Counted from the stretch's first letter, positions 35,817-45,537 are shown. The stretch is 64,000 bases of DNA from Thiomicrorhabdus sp965602805 (GCA_965602805.1 CBFCZK010000002.1:1-64000); one strand, 5' to 3'. Notes: generated from the letters alone by a model not told the origin. Program-made: numbers and translations.

Positions 35817-37200
35817 GAGCTTTCTCCACATTATCAACTTGTAACAGTGGACTGTCTAACAGCAGAGTATCTAAGGGTAAACTTGCCATGACCTGAGAGA
35901 CGGTAAAGAATGAGCCCCACACCAATATATTTTCTGCAGAATCAGACAATGCATAGGTCACTGCATCAATCATACTCGGCATAGCCGTAATATCTTTGTC
36001 AGCAACGCCCGCTTGATTCAACAAAGCACGCAGCTCATCAACTGAAGTCGCTCTCGGAATATCTAAATCCGCTATAACCCAAGACGAAATAAAAGGCGCC
36101 ATTTGTTGAATCATTGGTAAAGCATCTTTATCATTCAACACTGAAAACAAAGACGTATAACCCGATCGGTTTTTCTCTGCTTTTTGCTGCTGTAAATAAT
36201 CCGCCAAAGCTAAAGCCGACTGCGGGTTGTGAGCAACGTCAACTAACCAAGATTGCTTACCAAGCTCGATGACTTGTAACCGCCCCGGATGGCTTACTCG
36301 TTGCAAACCCAATTTAATCGCGCTGTTTTCAACGGGCAACTGGTCTGACATACGAGATAACAGAGCCATAACGCCAGCCGCATTCTGCAGTTGAAAGCTG
36401 CCCTTGAGGGCAGGAAAAGGCAACTCTTGCAGAGTGATCAGTGATTGCTCTTTATTTTGCGGTCTCAACCAACTAAATGACCAGGCCTTTATACCCCCTT
36501 GCGGGGTGTGGTCAGTTACCTGAATATCAAAATCAACCTTGAACTGACTTAATGGCACAGCGTGTTCATCGGCATAAGCCTTTAAACTCGCAGGAGGATT
36601 CACATCCGAACAAACGGCTATTTTTCCCGCCCGCGTGATACCGGCTTTTTCCGTGGCAATCACACTGCGATCACTGCCTAACCAATCCACATGATCAATA
36701 TCAATCGCCGTAATCAAAGCGGCGTCCGCATCAACTATATTAACCGCATCCAGACGACCACCCAAACCGACTTCAAGCACAACCACGTCTAACTGAGCGC
36801 GTTTAAAAATATACAGCGCCGCTAAGGTAGAAAATTCAAAATAGGTAAGCTTAGTCTCAGCTCTAGCGTCTTCAATAGCTATGAAAGCCTCAATGATTAA
36901 ATCATCACTGACGGGATGACCGTTGATTTGAATACGTTCGTTAAAGAACTGGATATGCGGGGAAGTATAAGCGCCGACTTGATAGCCTGACGCTTTAAGA
37001 ATTGCAACCAATAAAGCGACACTAGAACCTTTACCATTGGTGCCAGCAACACTCATTACTAATGGCGCAGGTCGGCGCAATTGCATAGCATCAACCACTA
37101 GACGAATTCGGTCTAGACCTAGATCTATTTCTTGAGCGTGTAATTGGAGTAACCAATCAATCCAGCTGTTTAGACTGGATTGACGATTTGGAATTATCAT
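35809..37200 (-). CDS. folC: Folylpolyglutamate/dihydrofolate synthase
   Basis: 463 residues, Mur-ligase superfamily. It adds glutamate to folates and makes dihydrofolate from dihydropteroate. The P-loop is VAGTNGKGSSVAL near 54-66, followed by YTSPHIQFFNERIQI and VVLEVGLGGRLDAVN. The C-terminal ligase domain begins near 300. It lies between accD and the SPOR gene, with the standard overlap to the latter. Confidence 0.95.
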   Translation of the reverse strand: MIIPNRQSSLNSWIDWLLQLHAQEIDLGLDRIRLVVDAMQLRRPAPLVMSVAGTNGKGSSVALLVAILKASGYQVGAYTSPHIQFFNERIQINGHPVSDDLIIEAFIAIEDARAETKLTYFEFSTLAALYIFKRAQLDVVVLEVGLGGRLDAVNIVDADAALITAIDIDHVDWLGSDRSVIATEKAGITRAGKIAVCSDVNPPASLKAYADEHAVPLSQFKVDFDIQVTDHTPQGGIKAWSFSWLRPQNKEQSLITLQELPFPALKGSFQLQNAAGVMALLSRMSDQLPVENSAIKLGLQRVSHPGRLQVIELGKQSWLVDVAHNPQSALALADYLQQQKAEKNRSGYTSLFSVLNDKDALPMIQQMAPFISSWVIADLDIPRATSVDELRALLNQAGVADKDITAMPSMIDAVTYALSDSAENILVWGSFFTVSQVMASLPLDTLLLDSPLLQVDNVEKAHG

Positions 37201-37317
37201 ATGGCTATTAAATCTTTGCCCCCGCTCAAGGCGGGATTGAGGTAATGAATCATAGTTAACAATAAGATAAGCGATTAAGTGACCGATTTACATCAACCAC
37301 TAAGTCACTCGTCTAAA

Positions 37318-38172
37318 TCAAGCCGATTTGTTCAATAACATCTTACAGATATCAGACAACTCATTCGCCAGTTCATGTCGGTGAATAATGCGATCAATCG
37401 CACCATGCTCAAGCAAGAATTCACTACGCTGAAAACCTTCAGGCAACTTTTCACGAACCGTTTGCTCGATAACGCGAGGGCCTGCAAAACCAATTAAGGC
37501 TTTAGGTTCCGCGACATTCAAATCCCCTAACATCGCAAAACTGGCTGAGACGCCACCCATAGTAGGGTCGGTCAAGACTGAGATAAACGGCAAGCCTTTT
37601 GCACGTAAACGACCTAGTGCGGCACTGGTCTTCGCCATCTGCATTAAAGAGAACAAGGCCTCTTGCATACGCGCACCACCACTGGCTGAGAAACAGATAA
37701 ATGGGCATTGACGTTCAATCGCTTCGTTGACACCTCGGACGAACTTCTCGCCAACGACAGACCCCATTGAGCCCCCCATGAACTTGAATTCAAAGGCAGC
37801 CGTCACAACATCTAAACCATTAATCGATCCAACACCTGTAATTAAAGCATCCTTCTCACCGGTGGCTTTTTGCGCAGCACTAATACGATCTTTATATTTC
37901 TTAATGTCTTTAAACTTAAGTGCATCTACCGGTGAAATATTCGCAGAAGTCTCTTGGAAACTACCTTCATCCAAAAAGGCTTCTAAACGAGGACGGCCCC
38001 CTAAACGCATATGGTGCTGACACTTAGGACAGACTTCCTTATTGCGGGCAACTTCAGAACGATAAAGTGTCGCTTCACATTTAGGACATTTAGTCCACAA
38101 CCCTTCAGGCACGGATTTTTTGCGTTCAGTGACTTGCTTAATACTCGGTAAAATCTTTTCGAACCAGTTCAT
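37318..38172 (-). CDS. accD: Acetyl-CoA carboxylase carboxyltransferase subunit beta
   Basis: 284 residues. It transfers the carboxyl group from biotin to acetyl-CoA together with AccA. The N-terminal zinc ribbon has C29, C32, C48 and C51 (WTKCPKC...EVCPKCQHH), followed by the crotonase-type carboxyltransferase fold with FSASGGARMQEALFSLMQM near 160. It is immediately downstream of trpA (2 bp). Confidence 0.96.
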   Translation of the reverse strand: MNWFEKILPSIKQVTERKKSVPEGLWTKCPKCEATLYRSEVARNKEVCPKCQHHMRLGGRPRLEAFLDEGSFQETSANISPVDALKFKDIKKYKDRISAAQKATGEKDALITGVGSINGLDVVTAAFEFKFMGGSMGSVVGEKFVRGVNEAIERQCPFICFSASGGARMQEALFSLMQMAKTSAALGRLRAKGLPFISVLTDPTMGGVSASFAMLGDLNVAEPKALIGFAGPRVIEQTVREKLPEGFQRSEFLLEHGAIDRIIHRHELANELSDICKMLLNKSA

Positions 38173-38174
38173 AT

Positions 38175-39005
38175 TTACTCCTGACCTTTTAGTGCATCGG
38201 CTCTGTCTATCGCGTGCCGAAATTCTGCCATCTTTTCGCCAATGGCAAGATGAATATCATAACGCCCTTTGGATTCATTGGCTTCTATTAATTTGACTAA
38301 CGAAGAACCAACCACAACAGCATCGCCTAGTTTAGCCATTTCAAACGCCATTGGACCATTATTAATCCCGAAACCAATGCCAATTGGCATGTTTAATTTT
38401 GTACGTAATCGCGCCATATTATTTGCAACATCAACCGTATCTAACTCTTTAGAACCTGTCACACCTTTTAAAGAAACATAATAGACAAAACCACTGCCCT
38501 TTTCATTAACTGCATCTAAGCGATTGTCCGGCGTGGTTGGTGAAACTAAAAAGATACGATCTAACGCATGTTTTTCTAGAGCCTGCAAATACCCCTGAGA
38601 CTCTTCAGGCGGCATATCAACCGTCAATACGGCATCCACACCCACTGAAGTGGCCGCATTAGCAAAGTCTTCATAGCCCATCGCTTCAACAGGATTGAGA
38701 TAACCCATTAAAATAATCGGGGTTTCGCCATCCTGTTCGCGAAAGACACGAACAAACTCAAGCACATCATCCAAACTGACATTGTGACGTAACGCTCTTT
38801 CAACGGCTTTTTGAATAACAGGTCCATCAGCCATAGGGTCCGAAAAAGGCACGCCTAATTCCAACATATCTGCGCCCTTCTGAACCAGCAGATGCATTAG
38901 ATCAACTGTTGCATTCGGTTCAGGATCACCTGCCGTAATATAAGGAATAAGCGCCGTTCTACCGACTCTCTTTAATTCCTCGAATGTTTCTTGAATTCTA
39001 TTCAT
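38175..39005 (-). CDS. trpA: Tryptophan synthase alpha chain
   Basis: 276 residues. It cleaves indole-3-glycerol phosphate to indole, passed to TrpB. The catalytic glutamate and aspartate lie in MLELGVPFSDPMADGP (near 48-63), and the phosphate-binding part is IGIGFGINNGP and VVVGSSLVKLI near the C terminus. It sits between trpB (71 bp) and accD. Confidence 0.96.
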   Translation of the reverse strand: MNRIQETFEELKRVGRTALIPYITAGDPEPNATVDLMHLLVQKGADMLELGVPFSDPMADGPVIQKAVERALRHNVSLDDVLEFVRVFREQDGETPIILMGYLNPVEAMGYEDFANAATSVGVDAVLTVDMPPEESQGYLQALEKHALDRIFLVSPTTPDNRLDAVNEKGSGFVYYVSLKGVTGSKELDTVDVANNMARLRTKLNMPIGIGFGINNGPMAFEMAKLGDAVVVGSSLVKLIEANESKGRYDIHLAIGEKMAEFRHAIDRADALKGQE

Positions 39006-39076
39006 ACTATTTTCCTAAAAATGCATTCATCAAATCGTAATCGTTTGAGATTTAAGCTAACTAAAAGCAAAACGCT

Positions 39077-40282
39077 TTAAAACTCAAAGCCTTCAATTTG
39101 TGCAATGGTATTCATATCTTTATCGCCACGACCTGACAAGTTAACCACAATCATCTGGTCTTTTGACATGGTCGGCGCTAATTTGGTTGCGTAAGCAATC
39201 GCATGGCTCGATTCAAGTGCCGGAATAATGCCTTCATACTTGGTCAAATCTCTAAAACCTTGCAGTGCTTCCTCATCGTTAATGGCGACATACTCCACAC
39301 GGTTAATGTCTTTTAACCAAGCATGCTCAGGACCCACGCCAGGATAATCCAGACCTGCTGATATAGAGTGAGTACCAAGAATCTGACCATTTTCATCTTG
39401 CATTAAGTAGGTACGATTACCGTGTAGTACGCCTGGCTTACCCTTACACAAGGGTGCCGCGTGTTGGCCTGTTTCTAAACCTAAACCACCGGGCTCAACG
39501 CCAACCATTTTGACACTCTCATCGCTTAAAAACTCATGAAACAGACCAATCGCATTTGAACCCCCGCCGACACAGGCAATCAAAACATCCGGCAACTTAC
39601 CTTCTTGTGCTAATGACTGTTGCTTGGCTTCGCGCCCAATAATTGCTTGAAAGTCTCGTACCATACCTGGATAAGGATGTGGCCCTGCAACCGTACCTAT
39701 AATATAGAAAGTATCATCCACATTCGTGACCCAGTCACGCATCGCTTCATTTAAGGCATCTTTCAACGTACGCGAGCCAGACTCAACCCCAATCACGGTC
39801 GCGCCGAGCATTTTCATACGCGCCACATTTGGCGCTTGACGAATCACATCATCAGCCCCCATATAGACAACACACTCCAAGCCTAAACGAGCGGCAACCG
39901 TCGCGGTGGCAACGCCATGTTGACCTGCACCGGTTTCAGCGATAATACGCGTTTTACCAAGACGTTTGGCAAGCAAGGCTTGTCCAATCGCATTGTTCAC
40001 TTTATGTGCGCCAGTGTGATTTAAATCTTCACGCTTTAAATAGATTTTTGCACCACCCAAAGACTCTGACCAGCGCTTCGCATAATATAAAGGCGTAGGA
40101 CGCCCCACATAGTGCTGTAAGTCATCGGCCAACTCTTTTAAGAAATCAGGGTCGTTCTTAACACTGATATATTCTTGATTAAGTTGCTCCAATGCTGCCA
40201 TTAAAGTTTCTGGCGCGAAAATACCACCATAGGGGCCAAAATGCCCGTGTTCATCTGGGTATTTAGAATAATCGATTGTCAT
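39077..40282 (-). CDS. trpB: Tryptophan synthase beta chain
   Basis: 401 residues. It is the PLP enzyme that joins indole and serine. K94 in LNHTGAHKVNNAIG is the cofactor lysine; the phosphate-binding glycine-rich loop is CVGGGSNAIG near 235. Its ATG overlaps the trpF stop by 4 bp, so trpF-trpB are translationally coupled. The trpF-trpB-trpA order is kept within the truA-accD interval. Confidence 0.97.
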   Translation of the reverse strand: MTIDYSKYPDEHGHFGPYGGIFAPETLMAALEQLNQEYISVKNDPDFLKELADDLQHYVGRPTPLYYAKRWSESLGGAKIYLKREDLNHTGAHKVNNAIGQALLAKRLGKTRIIAETGAGQHGVATATVAARLGLECVVYMGADDVIRQAPNVARMKMLGATVIGVESGSRTLKDALNEAMRDWVTNVDDTFYIIGTVAGPHPYPGMVRDFQAIIGREAKQQSLAQEGKLPDVLIACVGGGSNAIGLFHEFLSDESVKMVGVEPGGLGLETGQHAAPLCKGKPGVLHGNRTYLMQDENGQILGTHSISAGLDYPGVGPEHAWLKDINRVEYVAINDEEALQGFRDLTKYEGIIPALESSHAIAYATKLAPTMSKDQMIVVNLSGRGDKDMNTIAQIEGFEF

Positions 40283-40953
40283 TGGACTCTACTCATAACT
40301 TGTTGCATAAATTCTTGTATTTTTTCAGCGGACTTGACTCCTTTCGAAGCCTCTACTCCACCACTGATATCAAGCGCCCACGGCGCGACCTGCTGAATGG
40401 CTTGCTGAACATTCTCAGCTTTCAAGCCACCCGCTAAAATAATTCTTGGGGCTATGTCTGCTGGAATACTATCCCAATCAAACTGCGCTCCCGTGCCACC
40501 AGGAACACCTTCTTTATAGGCATCCAATAGCAAACCCGCTGAACGGCTATAGCGTTTTTCTAAAGCGACTAAATCAATATCGTCACGCATACGCACAGCT
40601 TTAATATAGGTCAGACCAAACTGCTCACAAAACTCGGGACTTTCATCGCCATGAAACTGCAATAGATCAATTTTGACCCCTTTTAACACCGCTTTAACGT
40701 AGTCAACTTCTGGATTCACAAACAGAGCAGTTTTAGTGACAAACGCCGGAATCGACTCTGCAATTGAGCAGGCCTGGTCAATACCCACATGACGCGGACT
40801 TGGCTCATAAAACACCAAACCAATAGCGTCTGCACCGTAATTCACCGCTAGCAGAGCATCTTCCACCGTCGTTAAGCCGCAAATCTTAACACGTGTTCTT
40901 TGATTGACGGGCGTTACTTTATTCAGCGTTACGTTATCCAAACTCACTGCCAC
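40279..40953 (-). CDS. trpF: Phosphoribosylanthranilate isomerase
   Basis: 224 residues. It isomerises phosphoribosylanthranilate in tryptophan synthesis. The barrel opens with RVKICGLTTVEDAL (catalytic cysteine) after about 20 extra N-terminal residues, and ends with LAGGLKAENV and ALDISGGVEASKGVKS. The gene starts 10 bp inside truA. A start nearer MRVKICG is not available, so the extension seems real. A near-match of the dispersed palindrome (GCAGGCCTGGTC) lies at 40768-40779. Confidence 0.94.
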   Translation of the reverse strand: MAVSLDNVTLNKVTPVNQRTRVKICGLTTVEDALLAVNYGADAIGLVFYEPSPRHVGIDQACSIAESIPAFVTKTALFVNPEVDYVKAVLKGVKIDLLQFHGDESPEFCEQFGLTYIKAVRMRDDIDLVALEKRYSRSAGLLLDAYKEGVPGGTGAQFDWDSIPADIAPRIILAGGLKAENVQQAIQQVAPWALDISGGVEASKGVKSAEKIQEFMQQVMSRVQ

Positions 40954-41729
40954 AACACCTCATCTAAAGCCACTTTAGGGATCTCATGTTTTTCTGGATA
41001 AAACGCATTCACAAAATACAAACCTGCTGCTGGAGCTGTGCCCGCGGCTTTAGTTCTATCCATTAAAGCCAGTACCTCAGCAACCCATTCCACCGGCTTT
41101 TCATATAAGCCGATTTGAAATAACGTCCCTGCAATATTACGCACCATGTGATGTAAAAAAGCATTCGCCTGAATATCAATAAAGACAAAATTCCCTCTAC
41201 GCGATACCGAAACTGCCTCAACTGTCCGCAACGCATTATTTGCCTGACAGCCAGATGCCCTAAAAGAGCTAAAGTCGTGATAGCCCAATAAAGCTTGCGC
41301 GCCTTGATGCATTTTATCGACATCTAAATGCGAATAAATCCACGTCACTCGATTTGCCAAGACCGCAGAATTAACTCTGCGGTTATAAATCACATAACGA
41401 TACTGGCGTGAGCCAGCAGAAAATCGTGCATGGAAGTCTTCTTCTACTTCCTTTGCCCAACTGATACGGATATCAAACGGTAATTTAGTGTTACCACCTT
41501 GCACCCAAGCTTTTGGCAGACGCTTTGCTGTGGTTTCAAAATGTACTACCTGACCCACAGAATGCACACCGGTATCCGTGCGGCCAGCACAGGTCAAAGC
41601 AATCGGTTCATTGGCAATACTAGACAGAGCTTGCTCTAAATGACCTTGCACCGTCGGGCAATCTAATTGTCGCTGGTATCCACAGTATTGAGTGCCTTGA
41701 TACTCTATGCCCAGTGCAATTTTAATCAC
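40944..41729 (-). CDS. truA: tRNA pseudouridine(38-40) synthase TruA
   Basis: 261 residues. It makes pseudouridine in the anticodon arm. The catalytic aspartate is D52 in CAGRTDTGVHSVGQVVHFET, and the conserved ending HHMVRNIAGTLFQIG is near 193. It lies 3 bp downstream of asd. In Pseudomonas fimV separates asd and truA; no fimV-like gene is present here. Confidence 0.96.
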   Translation of the reverse strand: MIKIALGIEYQGTQYCGYQRQLDCPTVQGHLEQALSSIANEPIALTCAGRTDTGVHSVGQVVHFETTAKRLPKAWVQGGNTKLPFDIRISWAKEVEEDFHARFSAGSRQYRYVIYNRRVNSAVLANRVTWIYSHLDVDKMHQGAQALLGYHDFSSFRASGCQANNALRTVEAVSVSRRGNFVFIDIQANAFLHHMVRNIAGTLFQIGLYEKPVEWVAEVLALMDRTKAAGTAPAAGLYFVNAFYPEKHEIPKVALDEVLWQ

Positions 41730-41732
41730 GAT

Positions 41733-42755
41733 TTAAATATAATCTTTAATCAATAATTCAGCGATTTGAATGGTATTGGTTGCCGCACCTTTGCGCACGT
41801 TATCCGCTACTACCCAAATGTTCAAACCATTTTCAGTCGAAATATCTTCACGAATACGCCCAACATATACCGGATTCGTATCAGCCGCATCACTGACGGC
41901 TGTCGGATAACCACCATCAACATGCTCATCAATCAGAACAATACCTTCAGCTGCTTCCATTAAGGCTTTCGCTTCTGCTGCGGTAATTTTTTTGTCCGTT
42001 TCAATATGAATCGCTTCACTGTGACCAAAAAATACGGGTACACGTACAGCCGTTGGGTTAACTTTGATATTAGCGTCACCCATAATCTTCTGCGTTTCCC
42101 ACACCATTTTCATCTCTTCTTTGGTGTAGCCATTTTCCATAAACACATCAATTTGTGGAATAACGTTGAAAGCGATCTGCTTAGGATAAACATTAACTTC
42201 AACCGGCTTCATATTCAATAAATTAGCGGTTTGTTTCGCTAGCTCTTCAATCGCATTTTTACCCGTTCCAGAGACTGCCTGGTAAGTCGCCACATTGATA
42301 CGCTTGATACCAACAGCATCATAGATTGGCTTTAAAGCCACCATCATCTGAATGGTAGAACAGTTAGGATTAGCGATAATGCCACGTGTTTTGTAACCTG
42401 CGACCGCTTTAGGATTCACTTCAGGCACGACCAATGGGATATCATCGTCATAACGGAACTCTGAAGTGTTATCAATAACGATACAACCCGCAGCGGCCGC
42501 TTTAGGCGCATAGATTTTAGAAACACTTGCACCCGGTGAAAACAGACCGATTTGCGCTTGAGAAAAATCAAACTCTGCCAAGTCTAAAACTTTAATCCAT
42601 TTGCCCGCAAACAAAATCTTTTTACCAGCAGAACGGCTACTCGCTAATGGGTATAAGTTTCCCACCGGAAAGTTACGTTCTTCAAGCACTTTTAAAATTG
42701 TCTCACCAACCGCGCCAGTGGCACCCACAACTGCGATATCGTATAACTTAGTCAT
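41733..42755 (-). CDS. asd: Aspartate-semialdehyde dehydrogenase
   Basis: 340 residues. It reduces aspartyl phosphate to the semialdehyde for lysine, threonine, methionine and diaminopimelate. The nucleotide-binding VVGATGAVGETIL is near 9-21 and the catalytic cysteine is C132 in NPNCSTIQM. The histidine region is VRVPVFFGHSEAIHIE near 237. It follows the bactofilin gene by 160 bp. Confidence 0.96.
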   Translation of the reverse strand: MTKLYDIAVVGATGAVGETILKVLEERNFPVGNLYPLASSRSAGKKILFAGKWIKVLDLAEFDFSQAQIGLFSPGASVSKIYAPKAAAAGCIVIDNTSEFRYDDDIPLVVPEVNPKAVAGYKTRGIIANPNCSTIQMMVALKPIYDAVGIKRINVATYQAVSGTGKNAIEELAKQTANLLNMKPVEVNVYPKQIAFNVIPQIDVFMENGYTKEEMKMVWETQKIMGDANIKVNPTAVRVPVFFGHSEAIHIETDKKITAAEAKALMEAAEGIVLIDEHVDGGYPTAVSDAADTNPVYVGRIREDISTENGLNIWVVADNVRKGAATNTIQIAELLIKDYI

Positions 42756-42915
42756 CTCTTACCCTTCACTGTTATTCCACCGTAGCTCAGCCTTAGTTCA
42801 CTCTTGAAACGAACTGAAACACTGTCTACGATGCTTGCCCTTTTCGGGCTTGAACTTAAAATTTTTTAAACTGTTTGATTATATTTGGAGCTTAACCTCA
42901 TGAAACCCATGAGTA

Positions 42916-43401
42916 TTACTCAGGCGCATCCATTTTAAGATTTGGATCGTTTTGCTTATCCTGCGTTTTTGATTCTAATGCTGAGGCTTGTGTCATATTA
43001 CCTAATTGCTCAAAGGTTTCCGGCAAACTTACAACCATACCGCCCTCGGTCATCTCATGACTCTGGCCGATAAATTTACCGCCTGTTTCGAGGGTAAATT
43101 CACCACAAATCAACTCGCCAATCAGCTTGCCAGTCGCTAATATTTCAATGCTTTCACAAGCAACTTTGCCTTCTAGGATGCCACTCAGCACAATCTGTTT
43201 GGCTTTAATTAAGCCAGTAACATGCCCTGATTCACCAATAGAGACATCAAAAACACTATCAATAATGCCATCGATACGACCATCAATATGTAAAGTACCT
43301 TTTAAATCGGCGATTTCACCGCTAATGAGGCAACCTTCGGCAATAATTGTTTTTCCACCTTCTTGACGTGCATGTCGACCGCTTGACTTAAAGAACCCCA
43401 T
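42916..43401 (-). CDS. Bactofilin-type cytoskeletal protein
   Basis: 161 residues. The central part (about 18-115) is the repetitive right-handed beta-helix of bactofilins (IIAEGCLISGEIADLKGTLHID and following GLI/GKV repeats), flanked by polar ends. Bactofilins polymerise without nucleotide and are often paired with an M23 peptidase to place cell-wall changes. The start has AAGGGG 5 nt upstream and lies 100 bp inside the upstream M23 gene, in another frame, so the two genes truly overlap. Confidence 0.9.
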   Translation of the reverse strand: MGFFKSSGRHARQEGGKTIIAEGCLISGEIADLKGTLHIDGRIDGIIDSVFDVSIGESGHVTGLIKAKQIVLSGILEGKVACESIEILATGKLIGELICGEFTLETGGKFIGQSHEMTEGGMVVSLPETFEQLGNMTQASALESKTQDKQNDPNLKMDAPE

Positions 43402-44291
43402 GGAACCCCTTTTACCTTTGTAAACATTTCATCGTACTTCCCAATTGACCAGTCATGAAAAGCCTGGGGATTGAGTCGTTTAAATAAAAACCAAACTTCA
43501 TAATGCAAATGCGAACCAGAAGAGCGTCCGGTACTGCCAATTTCGCCAATTTTTTCACCCTTTTGAACATAGTCGCCCGTTTTAACTGTGCGCTTGCTTA
43601 AGTGTCCATAACGCGTCATAAAACCATTAGCATGTACTAAGGTGACTAGATTACCAAAACCACTCTTCTTATTGTGTGCAGAGTATTTAACAACGCCATC
43701 CGCCGTTGCGATGACCGTTTCACCCGTTCTACCACGATAATCAATACCACCATGCAGATGTTTTTTTCTGGTAATAGGGTGAATTCTAGACCCATACTTA
43801 CTGGTTAAACCTTTATAATCCGCAACCGCTGGTCCACTAGGCACCATGGTCATCATGATGTTTTTGCCTAAGGAATTTAATTGAACGCGCTTAACTCGTT
43901 CATCCAAAGCCAGCGGAGGCTCATCAATTTCGGCAGCAGCATCATCCACCCCAACCAACTCTTCTAAACCTTGTAAAGCTTGATCCAGAAATGCAACCTG
44001 GGAACTGGTATGCAATAAATCCTGTTCAAGTTTGGTTTTTTCTACCAATAGATTCTCATAATCAGCACGAGTCATCTCAAAGCTTTCTTTAAAGGAGATG
44101 ACGGATGCTTTATGCTGAGATTCAATATTACTGGCTTTAAGATTTAACCACCAGATAGAGACCGCGCCTGCAGCCCAAAGGGTTAAAATCAGCGCGAGCA
44201 ATAACCAAGCAAACTTACGTATAAACTGTTTAAACGAGTAGTGACGTGCACCATGCACGTCACTGATGGTAATCGTAAAATGATCTCGCAC
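43302..44291 (-). CDS. M23 family metallopeptidase (LytM type), membrane anchored
   Basis: 329 residues. A membrane helix at about 28-50 is followed by a coiled coil (about 55-105) and a C-terminal LytM peptidase domain. Zinc-site motifs are visible: HGGIDYRGRTGETV near 182, YGHLSKRT near 230, and HLHYEVWF near 264. It probably cuts peptidoglycan cross-links in the periplasm, or acts as an activator if inactive. Its last 33 codons overlap the bactofilin gene in another frame. The M23-bactofilin pairing is known from several proteobacteria. Confidence 0.9.
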   Translation of the reverse strand: MRDHFTITISDVHGARHYSFKQFIRKFAWLLLALILTLWAAGAVSIWWLNLKASNIESQHKASVISFKESFEMTRADYENLLVEKTKLEQDLLHTSSQVAFLDQALQGLEELVGVDDAAAEIDEPPLALDERVKRVQLNSLGKNIMMTMVPSGPAVADYKGLTSKYGSRIHPITRKKHLHGGIDYRGRTGETVIATADGVVKYSAHNKKSGFGNLVTLVHANGFMTRYGHLSKRTVKTGDYVQKGEKIGEIGSTGRSSGSHLHYEVWFLFKRLNPQAFHDWSIGKYDEMFTKVKGVPWGSLSQAVDMHVKKVEKQLLPKVASLAVKSPI

Positions 44292-44321
44292 CGAAACTAA
44301 ACCTGTCTAACTAGAAGCATG

Positions 44322-45395
44322 TTAAAGCGCTGCAACGACTGCATCACCCATTTCACTACAGCTGATTTGAGTCATGCCCGCAGAACAAATATCACCTGTA
44401 CGCAGACCCTGATCCAATACATTAGAAACGGCTGACTCAATTTTAACAGCCAAATCTTCACGACCTAATGTATAACGTAACATCATCGCCGCAGATAGAA
44501 TTGTCGCTAATGGATTGGCCAGATTTTGACCTGCTATATCCGGTGCCGAACCATGACTTGGCTCGTACATACCTTTGTTATTAGCGTCTAAAGAAGCTGA
44601 CGCTAACATACCAATAGAACCGGTCAACATAGAGGCTTCATCCGATAAAATATCACCGAACATATTGCCTGTTACCATGACATCGAACTGCTTAGGATTA
44701 AAGACCAACTGCATCGCCGCGTTATCAACATACATGTGATTCACGGTGACTTCTGGGTACTCTTTAGCAACGACATCAACGATTTCACGCCAAAGCTCAG
44801 TCACTTCTAATACATTCGCCTTATCCACAGACGTTAGCTTTTTATTACGCTTCATGGCTGCTTGGAAAGCAACATGGGTGATACGCTTGATTTCAGACTC
44901 TTTATAAACGTAAGTGTTATACCCCTGGCGTTCACCGTTTTCTAGAGTACGAATACCACGTGGCTGACCGAAATAGATACCGCCCGTTAATTCACGAACA
45001 ATCAAAATATCTAGACCCGCAACCACTTCAGGTTTTAGCGTTGAAGCATCTGCCAACTGTGGGAACAGGTAAGCTGGACGCAAGTTAGCGAACAACTGCA
45101 TTTCAGAACGTAAACGCAACAAGCCTTTCTCAGGACGGACGGAGATATCTAATGATTCCCACTTATAACCACCAACAGCACCTAATAAAACCGCATCAGC
45201 CGCTTGTGCTTTCGCCATCGTTTCATCAGACAATGGTACACCGTGTACATCATAAGCCGCACCACCAACTAAATCTTCAGACATCTCAATCTCTAAATTA
45301 TCAGAGAGCTTTAGGGCTTCTAAAACTTTAACCGCTTCTGCAGTAATCTCTGGACCGATTCCATCACCTGGTAAAACTAATACTTGCTGTGTCAT
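44322..45395 (-). CDS. leuB: 3-isopropylmalate dehydrogenase
   Basis: 357 residues. It oxidises 3-isopropylmalate in leucine synthesis with NAD. The start VLPGDGIGPEIT, the arginine-rich LLRLRSEMQLFANLRP near 95, and the NAD-binding EPSHGSAPDIAGQNLANP near 275 are all typical. It is third in leuC-leuD-leuB, separated from leuD by a 142-bp gap that holds an inverted repeat. Confidence 0.97.
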   Translation of the reverse strand: MTQQVLVLPGDGIGPEITAEAVKVLEALKLSDNLEIEMSEDLVGGAAYDVHGVPLSDETMAKAQAADAVLLGAVGGYKWESLDISVRPEKGLLRLRSEMQLFANLRPAYLFPQLADASTLKPEVVAGLDILIVRELTGGIYFGQPRGIRTLENGERQGYNTYVYKESEIKRITHVAFQAAMKRNKKLTSVDKANVLEVTELWREIVDVVAKEYPEVTVNHMYVDNAAMQLVFNPKQFDVMVTGNMFGDILSDEASMLTGSIGMLASASLDANNKGMYEPSHGSAPDIAGQNLANPLATILSAAMMLRYTLGREDLAVKIESAVSNVLDQGLRTGDICSAGMTQISCSEMGDAVVAAL

Positions 45396-45429
45396 TTCTA
45401 TCTACTCTTTGTTTTATTCACCCCCGAGA

Positions 45430-45522
45430 CACGAAGGCGTAATACTTTAAAATTTGATTTTTATTTGAAACGAGAACGCGTCACGTCATTCAATTCAGGC
45501 TTAGAAACTTCGTGCCTTCGTG
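45430..45522. repeat. Inverted repeat in the leuD-leuB gap
   Basis: Arms CACGAAGGC (45430-45438) and GCCTTCGTG (45514-45522) face each other across 75 bp; the right arm sits in ACTTCGTGCCTTCGTGG, which itself holds a direct TTCGTG repeat. Such CACGAAGG-type units recur between genes in many bacteria. There is no U tract, so its role is unclear. Confidence 0.4.
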
Positions 45523-45537
45523 GTTTGCTTACTTAAG

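Noticed and set aside
37210..37250. Hairpin CCCGC/GCGGG between folC and accD
   Set aside because: The stem is only 5 bp and has no U tract on the minus strand, so I do not call a terminator.
42840..42860. GCCC/GGGC hairpin upstream of asd
   Set aside because: Short 4-bp stem, no U tract in the right direction, likely chance.
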